A stretch of DNA of 43,624 bases from DATLFA01 sp039934635 (GCA_039934635.1 JBDTLT010000021.1:1-43624), one strand, 5' to 3'; shown: positions 8,843 to 17,252, counted from the first letter of the stretch. A program made the numbers and translations. Notes: generated by a model from the sequence alone, not told the origin.

Positions 8843-8914
8843 ATGTACATCGGTGGTGGAGCGGTAGTGCTCATCTTGATCATCATCGTGATCGTGCTCT
8901 TGTTGCGGCGCTAA
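8843..8914 (+). CDS. MYIGGG micropeptide (copy 1)
   Basis: A 23-residue frame, MYIGGG followed by AVV and LILIIIVIVLLLRR, that is, one membrane helix with a basic end. GAGGA at 8831-8835 lies about 7 bases before the ATG. A near copy lies at 33774-33842 on the other strand. The two share 19 residue positions, yet at the DNA level 7 of those codons differ only by synonymous changes and the three variable residues are all nonpolar. That pattern argues for translation and selection. Function is unknown; a regulator of a larger membrane protein or a small membrane-active peptide would fit. The frame extends upstream to a 68-residue version, but the added part lacks a ribosome site and is not conserved. 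Confidence 0.75.
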   Translation: MYIGGGAVVLILIIIVIVLLLRR

Positions 8915-8940
8915 CGCACCGAACACACGAGCCATTACGC

Positions 8941-8976
8941 GTTCGCCTCCCATCGCCGTAGCGGTGGGAGGCGAAC
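8941..8976. terminator. Bidirectional intrinsic terminator
   Basis: A 16-bp stem with one G-T wobble (8941-8956 with 8961-8976) and loop CGTA, followed by CACGTTTT on the plus strand. It lies between two convergent genes, the micropeptide and the DUF6458 gene, where a shared terminator is expected. Confidence 0.85.
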
Positions 8977-9002
8977 CACGTTTTGAGCTTCGCGTCAAAT
9001 GA

Positions 9003-9269
9003 TCAGAAGCGGTCACGCTCGATGACGCGCTCGCGCACCGGCTCACGCTCGACGACCGTGGTGTCACGATCGACATACGTCGTTGCGCGATTGACACTCG
9101 CGGTACCGATGATCAACGACACGATCAAGCCGACGGCACCCACACCCATCAGAATCCACCCGATGGTGTTCACATTGAAACCGTCTGTTTGCACACTCAC
9201 TGCGAAGGCCATGATGGCGCCCGCGGCGATGAGCAACAAACTCGTCCCTACCCCAGCAACTCGGTTCAT
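9003..9269 (-). CDS. DUF6458-type small membrane protein
   Basis: An 88-residue protein with two membrane helices (about 8-25 and 36-58). The loop between them reads VQTDGFNVNTIGWILMGVGAVG, the signature I recall for the DUF6458 family of actinobacteria. The C-terminus is a highly charged tail of alternating Arg, Glu and Asp (YVDRDTTVVEREPVRERV). A strong AGGAGGA precedes the ATG at 9269. Function is unknown. It lies next to another small membrane protein and may share a promoter with nothing else, since the upstream gene ends 116 bp away. Confidence 0.8.
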   Translation of the reverse strand: MNRVAGVGTSLLLIAAGAIMAFAVSVQTDGFNVNTIGWILMGVGAVGLIVSLIIGTASVNRATTYVDRDTTVVEREPVRERVIERDRF

Positions 9270-9385
9270 TGATAATTCCTCCTGTGCGGCCCGCGTGGGC
9301 CATGCCCAGAGGTACCCGGTGAGAAACCGAGGAAAACACGGGTTGGAGCAAAAGACATCCCATTGTCATCTCGGACATGCGCGTT

Positions 9386-9718
9386 CTACGACCCGCGTGA
9401 AGAAAACCTGTCGATGTGAAGCAATCGTTCTTTGTCATGATGGCGGAACTGCACTCGGTGATAGACGCTCGGAGCCATGAAGAGGATCGAGCTCAACGCC
9501 GCCGCGGCGAAAGCAATGTAATAGGCAACGCGTTCGGTGCGAGTCGTGCTGGCAAATCGTTCGCTGAAGGGCACGATGAGCAAGAACGCGAACAGTGCCT
9601 GGACACCCGGAAGCATGACTCGCAACTCATTGAGAAGCTCGATCAATTCTCGGTCGAGCCTGTCGGCTTTGCCCGATCTCTCGTCACGATCCTCTGGCAC
9701 TTGCGCGTCTCGCCCCAT
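9386..9718 (-). CDS. DUF6328-type membrane protein
   Basis: A 110-residue protein. A charged N-terminus is followed by ELIELLNELRVMLPGVQALFAFLL, the pattern of the DUF6328 family as I remember it, then two or three membrane helices and an end with SVYHRVQFRHHDKERLL. The mix of polar helix, LPGVQ motif and terminal His/Arg run is characteristic. Function is unknown. It is transcribed from the region holding the large hairpin at 9738-9805, which may end the gene upstream of it. Confidence 0.75.
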   Translation of the reverse strand: MGRDAQVPEDRDERSGKADRLDRELIELLNELRVMLPGVQALFAFLLIVPFSERFASTTRTERVAYYIAFAAAALSSILFMAPSVYHRVQFRHHDKERLLHIDRFSSRGS

Positions 9719-9737
9719 GCGAAGCTCAGATTAGGAC

Positions 9738-9805
9738 GAGACCCGCACAAAAGGGTCGTCCCCGTCGATCGGTGATGTGGTGCCGATCGACGGGGACGAG
9801 GTCTC
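9738..9805 (-). terminator. Very long perfect hairpin
   Basis: A perfect 17-bp stem (9756-9772 with 9783-9799) around a 10-base loop, enclosed by a further inverted pair GAGACC (9738-9743) and GGTCTC (9800-9805). It lies just past the stop of the repeat protein gene (minus) and before the DUF6328 gene. There is no long T run on the minus-strand side, so termination is likely but not certain; an RNA-stability role is the alternative. Confidence 0.65.
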
Positions 9806-9820
9806 TGCGATAGTGAGGAG

Positions 9821-10471
9821 TTAGCTGCCCTGCGGGCCGCCGGTGTCCTCTACGTGCTTCTTGGACGACTTGTTCGCCGCTGCGGGTGCGTCACCGTCAT
9901 CGTCATCGTCTTCGTCTTGGTCGTTGTCACTGGCATCGGTCTTGCCACAGTCGCTCTTGGCCATTTCCGACACGGCCGCACCATGCTCGGCGCCAACGGT
10001 GCTCTTGTTCTTCGCGACCGTTGAAACAGCTTCACCGTGGTTCTCCGCGCCGTCACAGATCTGCTGGAACGTGAGTTCGTCCTCGGCGGGCGCCGGCTCC
10101 GGCTGCGCTTCGGTCTCGTCTTCGACGGCAACCTTGCCGCAGTCGCTCTTGGCCATTTCCGACACGGCCGCGCCATGGTCGGCGCCCACTGTGTCGGCGT
10201 CGGTGGCGACCGCCGACACGGCCTCACCATGGTTCGCCGCGTCCTCGTCACAGACGACTTCGGTGGCCAACGCAACCGGCGCACCGGTGGTCGTGGTGGT
10301 ACCGATCGTCGTGGTCGTGGTTGTGGTCGTCGTCAGCGAAGGCCCCGCGTCCTCGCTCGTTCCGAGCAACGGTGAGAGCGGATTGGTGCCGGTGGCTGCG
10401 GCGGCAACGCCACCGACGAACAGGAGTCCGACGGTCGACATCGCCACGAGATGGCGGAAGGGGTGGGACAT
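9821..10471 (-). CDS. Exported protein with duplicated HG-AVS repeat
   Basis: A 216-residue protein with an N-terminal signal peptide or anchor (about 8-28) and a poly-Thr linker (46-62). Two copies of a roughly 40-residue unit follow at 74-113 and 138-177. Each unit runs Cys, then NHGEAVSxVA, then TVGAxHGAAVSEMAKSDCGK. Within a unit the HGxAVSxxA helix is itself repeated, so there are four such helices and two Cys per unit. A Pro/Glu-rich linker joins the units and the tail is a run of Asp and Glu. It is predicted to be exported, but no enzymatic motif is visible. Confidence 0.75.
   Translation of the reverse strand: MSHPFRHLVAMSTVGLLFVGGVAAAATGTNPLSPLLGTSEDAGPSLTTTTTTTTTIGTTTTTGAPVALATEVVCDEDAANHGEAVSAVATDADTVGADHGAAVSEMAKSDCGKVAVEDETEAQPEPAPAEDELTFQQICDGAENHGEAVSTVAKNKSTVGAEHGAAVSEMAKSDCGKTDASDNDQDEDDDDDGDAPAAANKSSKKHVEDTGGPQGS
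9941..10060 (-). repeat. HG-AVS repeat unit B
   Basis: The C-terminal of the two 40-codon units in the exported repeat protein, from Cys139 to Lys177. It matches the unit at 10133-10252 closely in DNA as well as protein, especially over the HGAAVSEMAKSDCGK stretch, so the duplication is fairly recent or maintained by conversion. Confidence 0.85.
10133..10252 (-). repeat. HG-AVS repeat unit A
   Basis: The first of the two 40-codon units, residues 74-113. It begins with Cys74 and ends with DCGK, 193 bp from the corresponding point of the second unit. The spacer encodes an acidic, Pro-rich linker. Confidence 0.85.
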
Positions 10472-10594
10472 GCGCGACTCCTTGGGAAGGGGAAACGAGA
10501 CTCGGCATTGCGTTGTCTCGACTCAGCTATCGCTGGCCGTGCGGGCGCCGTTACAACAAACCATGGGCCGGGTGACCCAGCGAGGACTAGTCCG

Positions 10595-12955
10595 TTACTC
10601 GGCGCGTAGATAAGGCGCGGGCTCGCGCCACATCGCACGCAACGCGATCGGCGCAACGAGCAGCATGCTGGCGATCAATCCGATGCCACTCACCACACTG
10701 ATCCATCGCCACGGTGAAATGGTGTCGACGACCACGTTCGCCGAATCCGCGATCGGTCGCCACACCTGCGCACCCAAGACCGCTCCGGCCGGTGTGCCTA
10801 CTGCGAGTGCGACGAACGCAATGAGGATGCTGTGGACCACCACGAGCGCGGACACGGTACGTGGCTTCGCACCGAGTGCACGTATCGTCGCGAACTCGCG
10901 GTGCTGCATCTTCGTAGACGTCGCGATGGTTTGGGTCAGTGTGCCGAGGGCCAACAATCCGACGAATGCCGCCAGCGCGATCGGCAAGGACCGGACCTGG
11001 CCGAGGTTGGTGACGGACGCGGGAACGAGTCCCTGTTCTTCGGTGATCACTTGAAATCCACCACCCACCAGTTCATCGTCGGCGGCAGCCGCGTCGACGT
11101 CACTCGCCCAGTCGAACAGCACCCGGTGAATCGCTCCCGAGTCGTGTACGTCGCCGGCGACTCGGCCCGCGCCATCGACGGTGAGGGCGATGCCTTCGTC
11201 GTGAGTGAAGTCCCCCTCGGGAAACAGTGCCACGCCGACTATCGAGTATCCGGCCTTACCGCGGGGGCCAGTGATAACCACGGTGTCCCCCACCGCCTTG
11301 CCCAGTCGCTCGAGCGTCGTCGGACCCAGCGCCAACTCGTCGGTCTGGTACGGAACTCGCCCGCGCACAACCGAGAAGTGAGGCTGGCCTCGCGCGACGT
11401 CAAAGGCAAGCGCCGTCAGGTTTTCCAACGAATCCGCCTCGAAATCGAAGAGAACGTGAAGGCCGACGAGCACCGAGACGCGCTCGTCGCGTTCGAGAAT
11501 CGGAAACGCGCGGTCGTAGACATCGGTCGACTCGCCGCTGTCCACGAATCGATCGTCACCTTGCCCCGTCAGAGTCGGATCGTCCTGCAAGTTGGCGATC
11601 GACGCGCTCACCGACAGTGCGGCGACGATCGCGGCGACGCTCACGGTCGCGATCAACAGCGCGGCACGGCTGGCCCGACCGCCGTGTCGCGGAGCGGCGA
11701 ACAGCGCGTTGCGCACTCCGATCGAGACCGGCAGCGGCCGCCACAATCCCTTGGCCGACTGCACCACCACGGCGGGCGCAGCAGCCGTCGACGTGGCGCG
11801 TTGCGTCGCCACCACCAACACGACCAGGCCGACCACCAGTGCGACAGCCGAAACGGTGACGACGATCGACCAATTCATCACGATCGATCCGGGACGCGGA
11901 TCGATTTTTCCCGCCAACCCGACGAGCGCGTGCCTCGAGACGAACACGCCGGCGCTCGCCCCAACCGGTAGCGACGCCGCCAACCACGGCGCGACGGCGA
12001 GCGCGGCAGCCAACTGCTCGCGTCCCGGTGACCATCCCATCGCGGCCAATGTCGCTCGTTCTTGCAACGCCACGCGACAGGCGCGGTTGTAGGTGATCGA
12101 CGTGGCACCGAGGCCGGCGAGCGCCGCGGACATGGCGACGATACGCAGCGCTCTGGCGATGGTGTCGAGACCTTCATCGGTGGACGCGACGTCGCCGAAG
12201 ACGGACGGAATCGGCAACAACCGATCGCCCGCCGCAAGCGACTCGGCATCGACGCCAGGCGCCAGTCTTGCGTGAATCGATCGATACAGACGGATCTGGC
12301 TGCCATACGCATCGACATACGCCGGTGTCACCTCGATCATGCCCTGGTAGTGGCCGAAGTCAGCGGGAGTACGCGCGATGCCAACCACTGTCGCGTCGAC
12401 AACCGGCCCGTCGGGCGGGCCCGGGTCTCCTCCGTTGAACAACGAGTCGACCCACTCGTTCGACATCGACTCGAGTTGCATCGGATCGCCGGGGCGCAGC
12501 GACAGGGCGCGCGCGAGAGCCTCGCTGAGCACCACTTCGTCGGAGCGCGTCGGGTCGGCCCGGCGGCCCTTCGTGATCACCGCCTCGTCGAGTGGGGCAC
12601 CCCCTTCCTCGGGGAAACGCACGATGGGAACGAGGTCGTAGTCAGGGATGTAGCCGCTGCCGCGCGGCCGCACGAACGGTTCCCCGTAGGCCGACGCCGC
12701 AACGACGCCAGGTGTGTGCAGAACTCGCAAACGCGCGACCGCCAGGTCATCGGTACCCTCGGGAAGCGGCAGCCGGACGTCGCTGGCGTTGGTGTCGGCT
12801 CGCAGCCGATCGAAGGCGGACGTCGAACGATCCGCGGCCAACAGCACCGCGACCACCGTGCCGACGGTGGCCGCGACGATGACCGCCGACGCGAGATGCG
12901 AGCGCCACCGCGCGCGCCATTCGGCCCTTGCGAACAACAGGAGGTCGAGACGCAC
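10595..12955 (-). CDS. FtsX-type ABC transporter permease
   Basis: A 786-residue membrane protein with the double-FtsX layout: an N-terminal helix (about 24-42), a long outer domain, and a first FtsX helix bundle (about 265-385). After a short loop a second helix (about 430-450) leads to another outer domain and a last FtsX bundle (about 660-775). Such MacB-like permeases work in lipoprotein or peptide export by moving force across the membrane rather than by forming a channel. The start is GTG 12955. It is the last gene of a minus-strand operon whose only ATPase is of ABC-2 type, so its own MacB-type ATPase is missing here. Confidence 0.85.
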   Translation of the reverse strand: MRLDLLLFARAEWRARWRSHLASAVIVAATVGTVVAVLLAADRSTSAFDRLRADTNASDVRLPLPEGTDDLAVARLRVLHTPGVVAASAYGEPFVRPRGSGYIPDYDLVPIVRFPEEGGAPLDEAVITKGRRADPTRSDEVVLSEALARALSLRPGDPMQLESMSNEWVDSLFNGGDPGPPDGPVVDATVVGIARTPADFGHYQGMIEVTPAYVDAYGSQIRLYRSIHARLAPGVDAESLAAGDRLLPIPSVFGDVASTDEGLDTIARALRIVAMSAALAGLGATSITYNRACRVALQERATLAAMGWSPGREQLAAALAVAPWLAASLPVGASAGVFVSRHALVGLAGKIDPRPGSIVMNWSIVVTVSAVALVVGLVVLVVATQRATSTAAAPAVVVQSAKGLWRPLPVSIGVRNALFAAPRHGGRASRAALLIATVSVAAIVAALSVSASIANLQDDPTLTGQGDDRFVDSGESTDVYDRAFPILERDERVSVLVGLHVLFDFEADSLENLTALAFDVARGQPHFSVVRGRVPYQTDELALGPTTLERLGKAVGDTVVITGPRGKAGYSIVGVALFPEGDFTHDEGIALTVDGAGRVAGDVHDSGAIHRVLFDWASDVDAAAADDELVGGGFQVITEEQGLVPASVTNLGQVRSLPIALAAFVGLLALGTLTQTIATSTKMQHREFATIRALGAKPRTVSALVVVHSILIAFVALAVGTPAGAVLGAQVWRPIADSANVVVDTISPWRWISVVSGIGLIASMLLVAPIALRAMWREPAPYLRAE

Positions 12956-13030
12956 GTGCCTATTCGATGCGCGTGCCCGGATCGACGCAAGGGTGAATCC
13001 CTCCTGTCATCGGTGGTGCCAGCACACCGC

Positions 13031-13870
13031 TCAGGGCGTGGGGGCGGCGTCCACGGGGATGACTTGCGCGAAGAACAGGCGGCTCAACGCCAAGGGGACG
13101 ATCTGTCCGAAGATGAACAACAGCCCGGCGACGACGATCAGGATGCGAGTCTCGGTGAGGTCGTTGCCGAGGTCGGTGCGGACATCCGAAGCAACTCGTT
13201 GCGCACGCTGTGCCGTCGCCTGGTACTCGGACAACAAGGTGCGGCTGTTGCCCACGTCGGTGCGCAGCGCGGCCAAGTTGGTCTGCAGGTTGCGCAAGTC
13301 GGTCACGAGAGGCTGCACGTCGCGGTCGAGTTGCCCGACGCTGGTGTTGATCCCGGACAGGGCTTGGATGATCGGGTCGAGGTCGGGCCGTAACCGGCGC
13401 AGCGACGTGGCCAGGGAGACAGACGGGTCGTAGTCGGGCACGCCGGGCAGGCGGCCCACCGCTCCCATGACCCCTTCGAGAACCTGGACTACATCGGCGA
13501 TCTGACCGATGTTGTCTCGCAACGAAACGATCCCATTGGTCAGTGAGGGCGTTGCGGTGGCGAGCGTGTCGATCGCAGTGGCCGTAGTCTGCACAGTCGC
13601 GGCGGTGTTCGCCACTGTCGACTCGAGCGTGCCGATCAGACCGTCGACGTCGGTGAGTACCTGCGCAATGACGGCGATGGACGCATCGGTGGTCACCAGT
13701 GATTCCTCCGCAACGGCCAGGCTCTCGTCGACGCCTGTCTGCAACCGCCCCGCCAGCCTCCACGAGACGACCATGCCCGCCACGCCGACCAAGGCGCCTA
13801 TCGCGGCCACGACCACCAGCGCGCGCCCGATCATCACTGGCGTCGTCATCTTCTGGACTCGGTCTCTCAC
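13031..13870 (-). CDS. Two-helix membrane protein with long coiled coil
   Basis: A 279-residue protein with a membrane helix at each end (about 16-38 and 243-265). The roughly 200 residues between are rich in Ala, Thr, Val and Asp with heptad-like spacing (IAQVLTDVDGLIGTLESTVANTAATVQTT), as in coiled-coil or sensor stalks. There is no enzymatic motif. It overlaps the upstream ABC-2 permease gene by ATGA (13867-13870) and precedes the FtsX permease by 75 bp, so it is probably a structural partner of the exporter, perhaps a periplasmic adaptor. It resembles no named family that I can state. Confidence 0.7.
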   Translation of the reverse strand: MRDRVQKMTTPVMIGRALVVVAAIGALVGVAGMVVSWRLAGRLQTGVDESLAVAEESLVTTDASIAVIAQVLTDVDGLIGTLESTVANTAATVQTTATAIDTLATATPSLTNGIVSLRDNIGQIADVVQVLEGVMGAVGRLPGVPDYDPSVSLATSLRRLRPDLDPIIQALSGINTSVGQLDRDVQPLVTDLRNLQTNLAALRTDVGNSRTLLSEYQATAQRAQRVASDVRTDLGNDLTETRILIVVAGLLFIFGQIVPLALSRLFFAQVIPVDAAPTP

Positions 13871-15408
13871 GACACCCGCAACCTTCGCCGGAACAACATC
13901 AACGCCACCGATCCGTAGACCGCGATCTGCGCGCCGAGGGCGGCAAAGTCACGGCCAACCGGATCCTGCCCGCGTAGCATCACCTGTTGCAGCACCTTGA
14001 TCGCCCACGTCACCGGCAACACCCACGAGAGTGCCCGTCCCGCCGTGTTGAACAGATGCAGGTCGAGGACGAAACCGCCGAAGAAGAGCGACGCCAGCAG
14101 TACGAGCATGGCGTACTGCACGACCTCGCTGTCCGTGCGGGAGACGAGTGCGATCACCATGCCGAGAGCGACTGACGCAGTCAGCAGCATCACCACCGAT
14201 GTCCACACCCATACCGGCGGTCCGAGATTCGGCACGTCGAGGAATTGCGTAACGGCCACTATCAACGCAGCTGCAACCGCGACGCCGGCGACAGCGAACG
14301 CGATGAAGCGACCCACGATGACCGCGAGCACCGATGTCGGGCCGACGCGCAAAATCTCGAGTAGCCCGAGCGCTCGATCACGCACGAGGGTGAGCGCGGC
14401 CAGGCTCAAGGCGAGGTGCTGAAGGAGCAAGGCGATCGACGAGGGCGCAAAGAACGCCGTGACGCCGATCGGTTGAGGCAGCACCGTACGCGTGACCGCA
14501 GCGAACGGCCGCACGAGCACGTTGGCGTCGACATCATCGAGTTGGTCGACTTCCGGGCGGATGCTCTCCAACGAGCGGCTGATGTCAGCGGCACGCTGAA
14601 TTACCAGCGACGAATTGTCCGCTGCGCCTCTCACGTCGGCGGCCAGCGTTTCGACTTGGGTCAAAGTACTCTCGACCCGTTCGAGGTGGACACGCTGTTG
14701 TTGTGTGATATCGGGCGACCCGACGCTCTCGACGAGGCCTGCCACCACCGTCGTACTTTGGCGCAGGTCTGCGACGCGCGCGCTGACGTCTGTCGATGCC
14801 TTGCGAATCGCATCCGGATCGCGACGGGCGGCCGCATCGTTCAACACCGAGCCCGCCTGGACACTCGCAGTCATGAGCGCGTCGACCGGATCTGCGGCCA
14901 ACTGCGCCTTTGCCACAACCGTAGCGATGATCGACGCATTCACTTCCTGCACGGCAAGCCGGGCCGCGATCTCCACCGCAGCGGTCTGTACAGGGTCGAG
15001 CTTGTCGTTCAGCACCAGAACGGTGGCCTGTTTGCCGGCATTCAACTGTTCGATGGCGTCGCTCGGGAAGACGACCACGAGGTCGGCCCGACCCTCGGCG
15101 AGGTCACGTTCGGCTGCGTGTTGATCGGCGGTGTAGCCCAGGACGCGAACGTACTGTTCGAGGGTATTGCGGTACTGCTCGACTGCCTTCTCGTACGCCC
15201 CACTGGGCGGGCCGACGAACATCGTGCGCAGGCGCACGCCTTCTTGTCGGTAGCTGTTGCCGAAGATCACGAGAAGGATGAACGGGCCGAAGACCAACGT
15301 GATGAGCAAGCGCGGCTGGCGAACGATCTCGACGAGCTCTTTGCGGACGAATGCCGAGACCTGAACGAGCAACGCAATTGGGCCTCGGGCGCGCAACGTG
15401 CGATTCAT
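13867..15408 (-). CDS. ABC-2 type transporter permease
   Basis: A 513-residue permease. One helix near the N-terminus (about 33-52, LLITLVFGPFILLVIFG) is followed by an outer domain of about 280 residues with coiled-coil character, then five to six membrane helices in the C-terminal half (from about 315). This is the layout of ABC2_membrane_3 proteins such as the YhgE/Pip and drug or polysaccharide exporters. It is followed by the coiled-coil protein and preceded by the ATPase, both with 4-bp overlaps, so the three form one translationally coupled exporter. The substrate is unknown. Confidence 0.88.
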   Translation of the reverse strand: MNRTLRARGPIALLVQVSAFVRKELVEIVRQPRLLITLVFGPFILLVIFGNSYRQEGVRLRTMFVGPPSGAYEKAVEQYRNTLEQYVRVLGYTADQHAAERDLAEGRADLVVVFPSDAIEQLNAGKQATVLVLNDKLDPVQTAAVEIAARLAVQEVNASIIATVVAKAQLAADPVDALMTASVQAGSVLNDAAARRDPDAIRKASTDVSARVADLRQSTTVVAGLVESVGSPDITQQQRVHLERVESTLTQVETLAADVRGAADNSSLVIQRAADISRSLESIRPEVDQLDDVDANVLVRPFAAVTRTVLPQPIGVTAFFAPSSIALLLQHLALSLAALTLVRDRALGLLEILRVGPTSVLAVIVGRFIAFAVAGVAVAAALIVAVTQFLDVPNLGPPVWVWTSVVMLLTASVALGMVIALVSRTDSEVVQYAMLVLLASLFFGGFVLDLHLFNTAGRALSWVLPVTWAIKVLQQVMLRGQDPVGRDFAALGAQIAVYGSVALMLFRRRLRVS

Positions 15409-16385
15409 GAGGCACCGACCAATGACGCGCGGTGCCGTTCGATGATGCGCACGAATACGTCGTCATAGTCCGGCAGCTCTTCACGGCAACCGACCAGCGT
15501 GACTCCGCGTTGTTCGAACCACATGGCGAGCGTCGGAATGATCTCCGCGGCGTTGTCCACGGCGAGCCGCACCGACACGGGGTTGATGCGTTCAGGCAAC
15601 TCGCGAACGCCCGGTATCGCAGTGAGCTCCGCGAACAACGCGTCGGGCTGGGGCGAGACGGTCGTGACCTCGACGCTCTCCGAATCGAACGCATAGCGGC
15701 GCAAGCCTTCCGGCGTGTCGATGAGCACCAGCTCGCCCTCGGAGAGCACGGCGACGTAGTCACAGTTGGCCGCTTCGCCTACATATTGCGTAGTGACCAC
15801 CAGCGTGCGGCCATCGTCGCGCAGTGTCCGAAAGTGGTCCCAGAACTTCTGCCGCAGTATCGGGTCGATGCCGGCCGTTGGCTCGTCGAGGAAGAGGTAC
15901 TTCGGATCGTGCACCAGCGCGCCCGCAAGAGCGAGCCGTCGTTGCATGCCACCGGAGATGTCGGAGACGTGCTTATTGCGGTCGTCGCCGAGTTCGACGA
16001 AATCGAGCAACTCGTGCAGACGCCGCCGGCGGCGCAACCTGACGCCGTACAGCGACGCGTGAAAGCTCAGGTTGTGCCAGACGGTGAGTTCGTGAAAGAG
16101 AACCGGGAGTTGCGGGAGATAGCCGATTTCCTGGCGCTCCGCTCGCGAGAGCTTGGTCGGCGTGCGCCCGTGGAACAAGATGTCTCCGGACGTGGGTGCA
16201 TGAATGCCGGTCATCAGGCGCACCAAGGTGGTTTTGCCCGACCCGCTCGGCCCGATGAAACCGACGATGGTCCCTTCGGGCACCGTGAACGTCACATTGG
16301 AAATGACCGCATCGCCGCTGAACGACTTGCACAGATTCGTTGCCGAAACCGCATCGGAGGTCTTGTACGTTCTCCGGTCGTTCAC
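15405..16385 (-). CDS. ABC transporter ATP-binding protein
   Basis: A 326-residue ATPase. Walker A is GPSGSGKT (about 40-47), the signature is DISGGMQRR, and Walker B is YLFLDEPTAGID. The switch position reads TTQYVGEA, with Gln in place of the usual His, a variant I recall from the DrrA-like class. The C-terminal 100 residues form an accessory domain. No ATG fits; GTG 16385 is chosen because the stop of an eight-codon frame overlaps it as GTGA. It drives the ABC-2 permease encoded next and overlaps that gene by 4 bp. Confidence 0.88.
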   Translation of the reverse strand: MNDRRTYKTSDAVSATNLCKSFSGDAVISNVTFTVPEGTIVGFIGPSGSGKTTLVRLMTGIHAPTSGDILFHGRTPTKLSRAERQEIGYLPQLPVLFHELTVWHNLSFHASLYGVRLRRRRRLHELLDFVELGDDRNKHVSDISGGMQRRLALAGALVHDPKYLFLDEPTAGIDPILRQKFWDHFRTLRDDGRTLVVTTQYVGEAANCDYVAVLSEGELVLIDTPEGLRRYAFDSESVEVTTVSPQPDALFAELTAIPGVRELPERINPVSVRLAVDNAAEIIPTLAMWFEQRGVTLVGCREELPDYDDVFVRIIERHRASLVGAS

Positions 16386-16408
16386 GATTGCGTGTAGGCC
16401 TGGCTCAT
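16382..16408 (-). CDS. Eight-residue leader peptide (MSQAYTQS)
   Basis: ATG 16408 follows GGAG with 5 bases between and opens an eight-codon frame, MSQAYTQS. Its TGA overlaps the GTG start of the ABC ATPase as GTGA (16382-16385). The ATPase start itself has no ribosome site, so ribosomes probably load on the leader and re-start. An alternative is that the true N-terminus is this leader fused to the ATPase after a one-base sequencing slip. Confidence 0.6.
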   Translation of the reverse strand: MSQAYTQS

Positions 16409-16700
16409 TGGGTCTCCGTCCTCGCCCAAACGTGTGCGTTCTGTACCTCTGACGCGGGCGCTCAAACCAATGAGGAGTTGCACCCTTTCGGGTGAGTCGG
16501 GAAGACGTACGGGGGACATGCTCCCTCGGATACCTCGAAAAATTGCCCGACTTCGGTTGAAAACAGGGCCATTCGGCCGATGGAACGGCGGTGTCTGTGG
16601 TCGGCACAATCGAACGATGCAGACTCGAAGTCCGGCCACGGGACTCGGCCACGTCACCGCGCCACCCTTGAAAATCACTCACGATTGCCGAAAGGAACAC
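16409..16700. other. Divergent leader region of exporter and TadE/TadG operons
   Basis: About 290 bp between the exporter leader peptide (minus) and the first TadE gene (plus). It holds a small perfect hairpin, CACCC-TTTC-GGGTG, near 16488-16501. AAAGGAAC at 16691-16698 is the ribosome site for GTG 16701. I compared the region by eye with the class I c-di-GMP riboswitch pattern and could not fold it convincingly. No gene is seen. Confidence 0.4.
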
Positions 16701-17252
16701 GTGAGGCCCGCAAGATTTCGTCGAGACGCTCGAGTAACCCGACCAAGGCCGACGCGTAAACGTGGTGCGGTGGTGGTCGAGTTCGCATTGGTGTTGCCGA
16801 TCCTGGTGGCATTGCTCCTCGGAATAACGACGGCGGGCCTGGCGTACAACAAAAAGCTCAATATGACCTACGCGACTCGGGAAGGCGCCCGCTTCGGGGC
16901 GACCGTGCCCCCGTCGCAGTCATGGACGAGTGGCACTTGGGCGTCCAACGTCCGTGATCTCGTCGTCGCACGATCAGGCGGTGATCTCGCTGCCGCCGAC
17001 GTCTGTGTCTCGTTGATAGTGAGTTCGTCGGCGACGACGAGTGCGGTGTATTCGCCGGCGGCGTCGTTCACGACCAACAGCGACGGGTCGGCGTGTCTCA
17101 ATGACACCTACCCGCAGTACAGCGTCTCCGACAGTGGTCTGCGGGTGCAGGTGACGAGCACCAAGATCGCACGGATCGAGTTGGCCGTGTGGAAGCCGGT
17201 CGACGCGATCTTGACGGCAAAGGCGACGGCCAGATCCGAGTCCACCGCATGA
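16701..17252 (+). CDS. TadE-like pilus-assembly protein (module 1)
   Basis: A 183-residue protein starting at GTG 16701 after AAAGGAAC. A basic N-terminus leads to RGAVVVEFALVLPILVALLLG, the TadE-type hydrophobic segment with Glu in the fifth-position context of type IV-like prepilins. REGARFGATV follows, then an outer domain with Cys. TadE and TadG are minor pilin-like parts of Tad/Flp systems. The stop overlaps the start of the next gene as ATGA (17249-17252). It is paralogous to the TadE gene at 20687 (shared ARFGATV and VCV-L motifs). No tadA, tadB or tadC is in the window. Confidence 0.85.
   Translation: MRPARFRRDARVTRPRPTRKRGAVVVEFALVLPILVALLLGITTAGLAYNKKLNMTYATREGARFGATVPPSQSWTSGTWASNVRDLVVARSGGDLAAADVCVSLIVSSSATTSAVYSPAASFTTNSDGSACLNDTYPQYSVSDSGLRVQVTSTKIARIELAVWKPVDAILTAKATARSESTA

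Noticed and set aside
12062..13393. A 443-codon open frame on the plus strand over the exporter genes
   Set aside because: It is the shadow of the FtsX and coiled-coil genes in high-GC DNA, with a His/Arg-rich translation and no membrane or domain pattern.
14416..15468. A 350-codon open frame on the plus strand over the ABC-2 permease
   Set aside because: Same reason: an antisense shadow with no ribosome site and no coherent domain.
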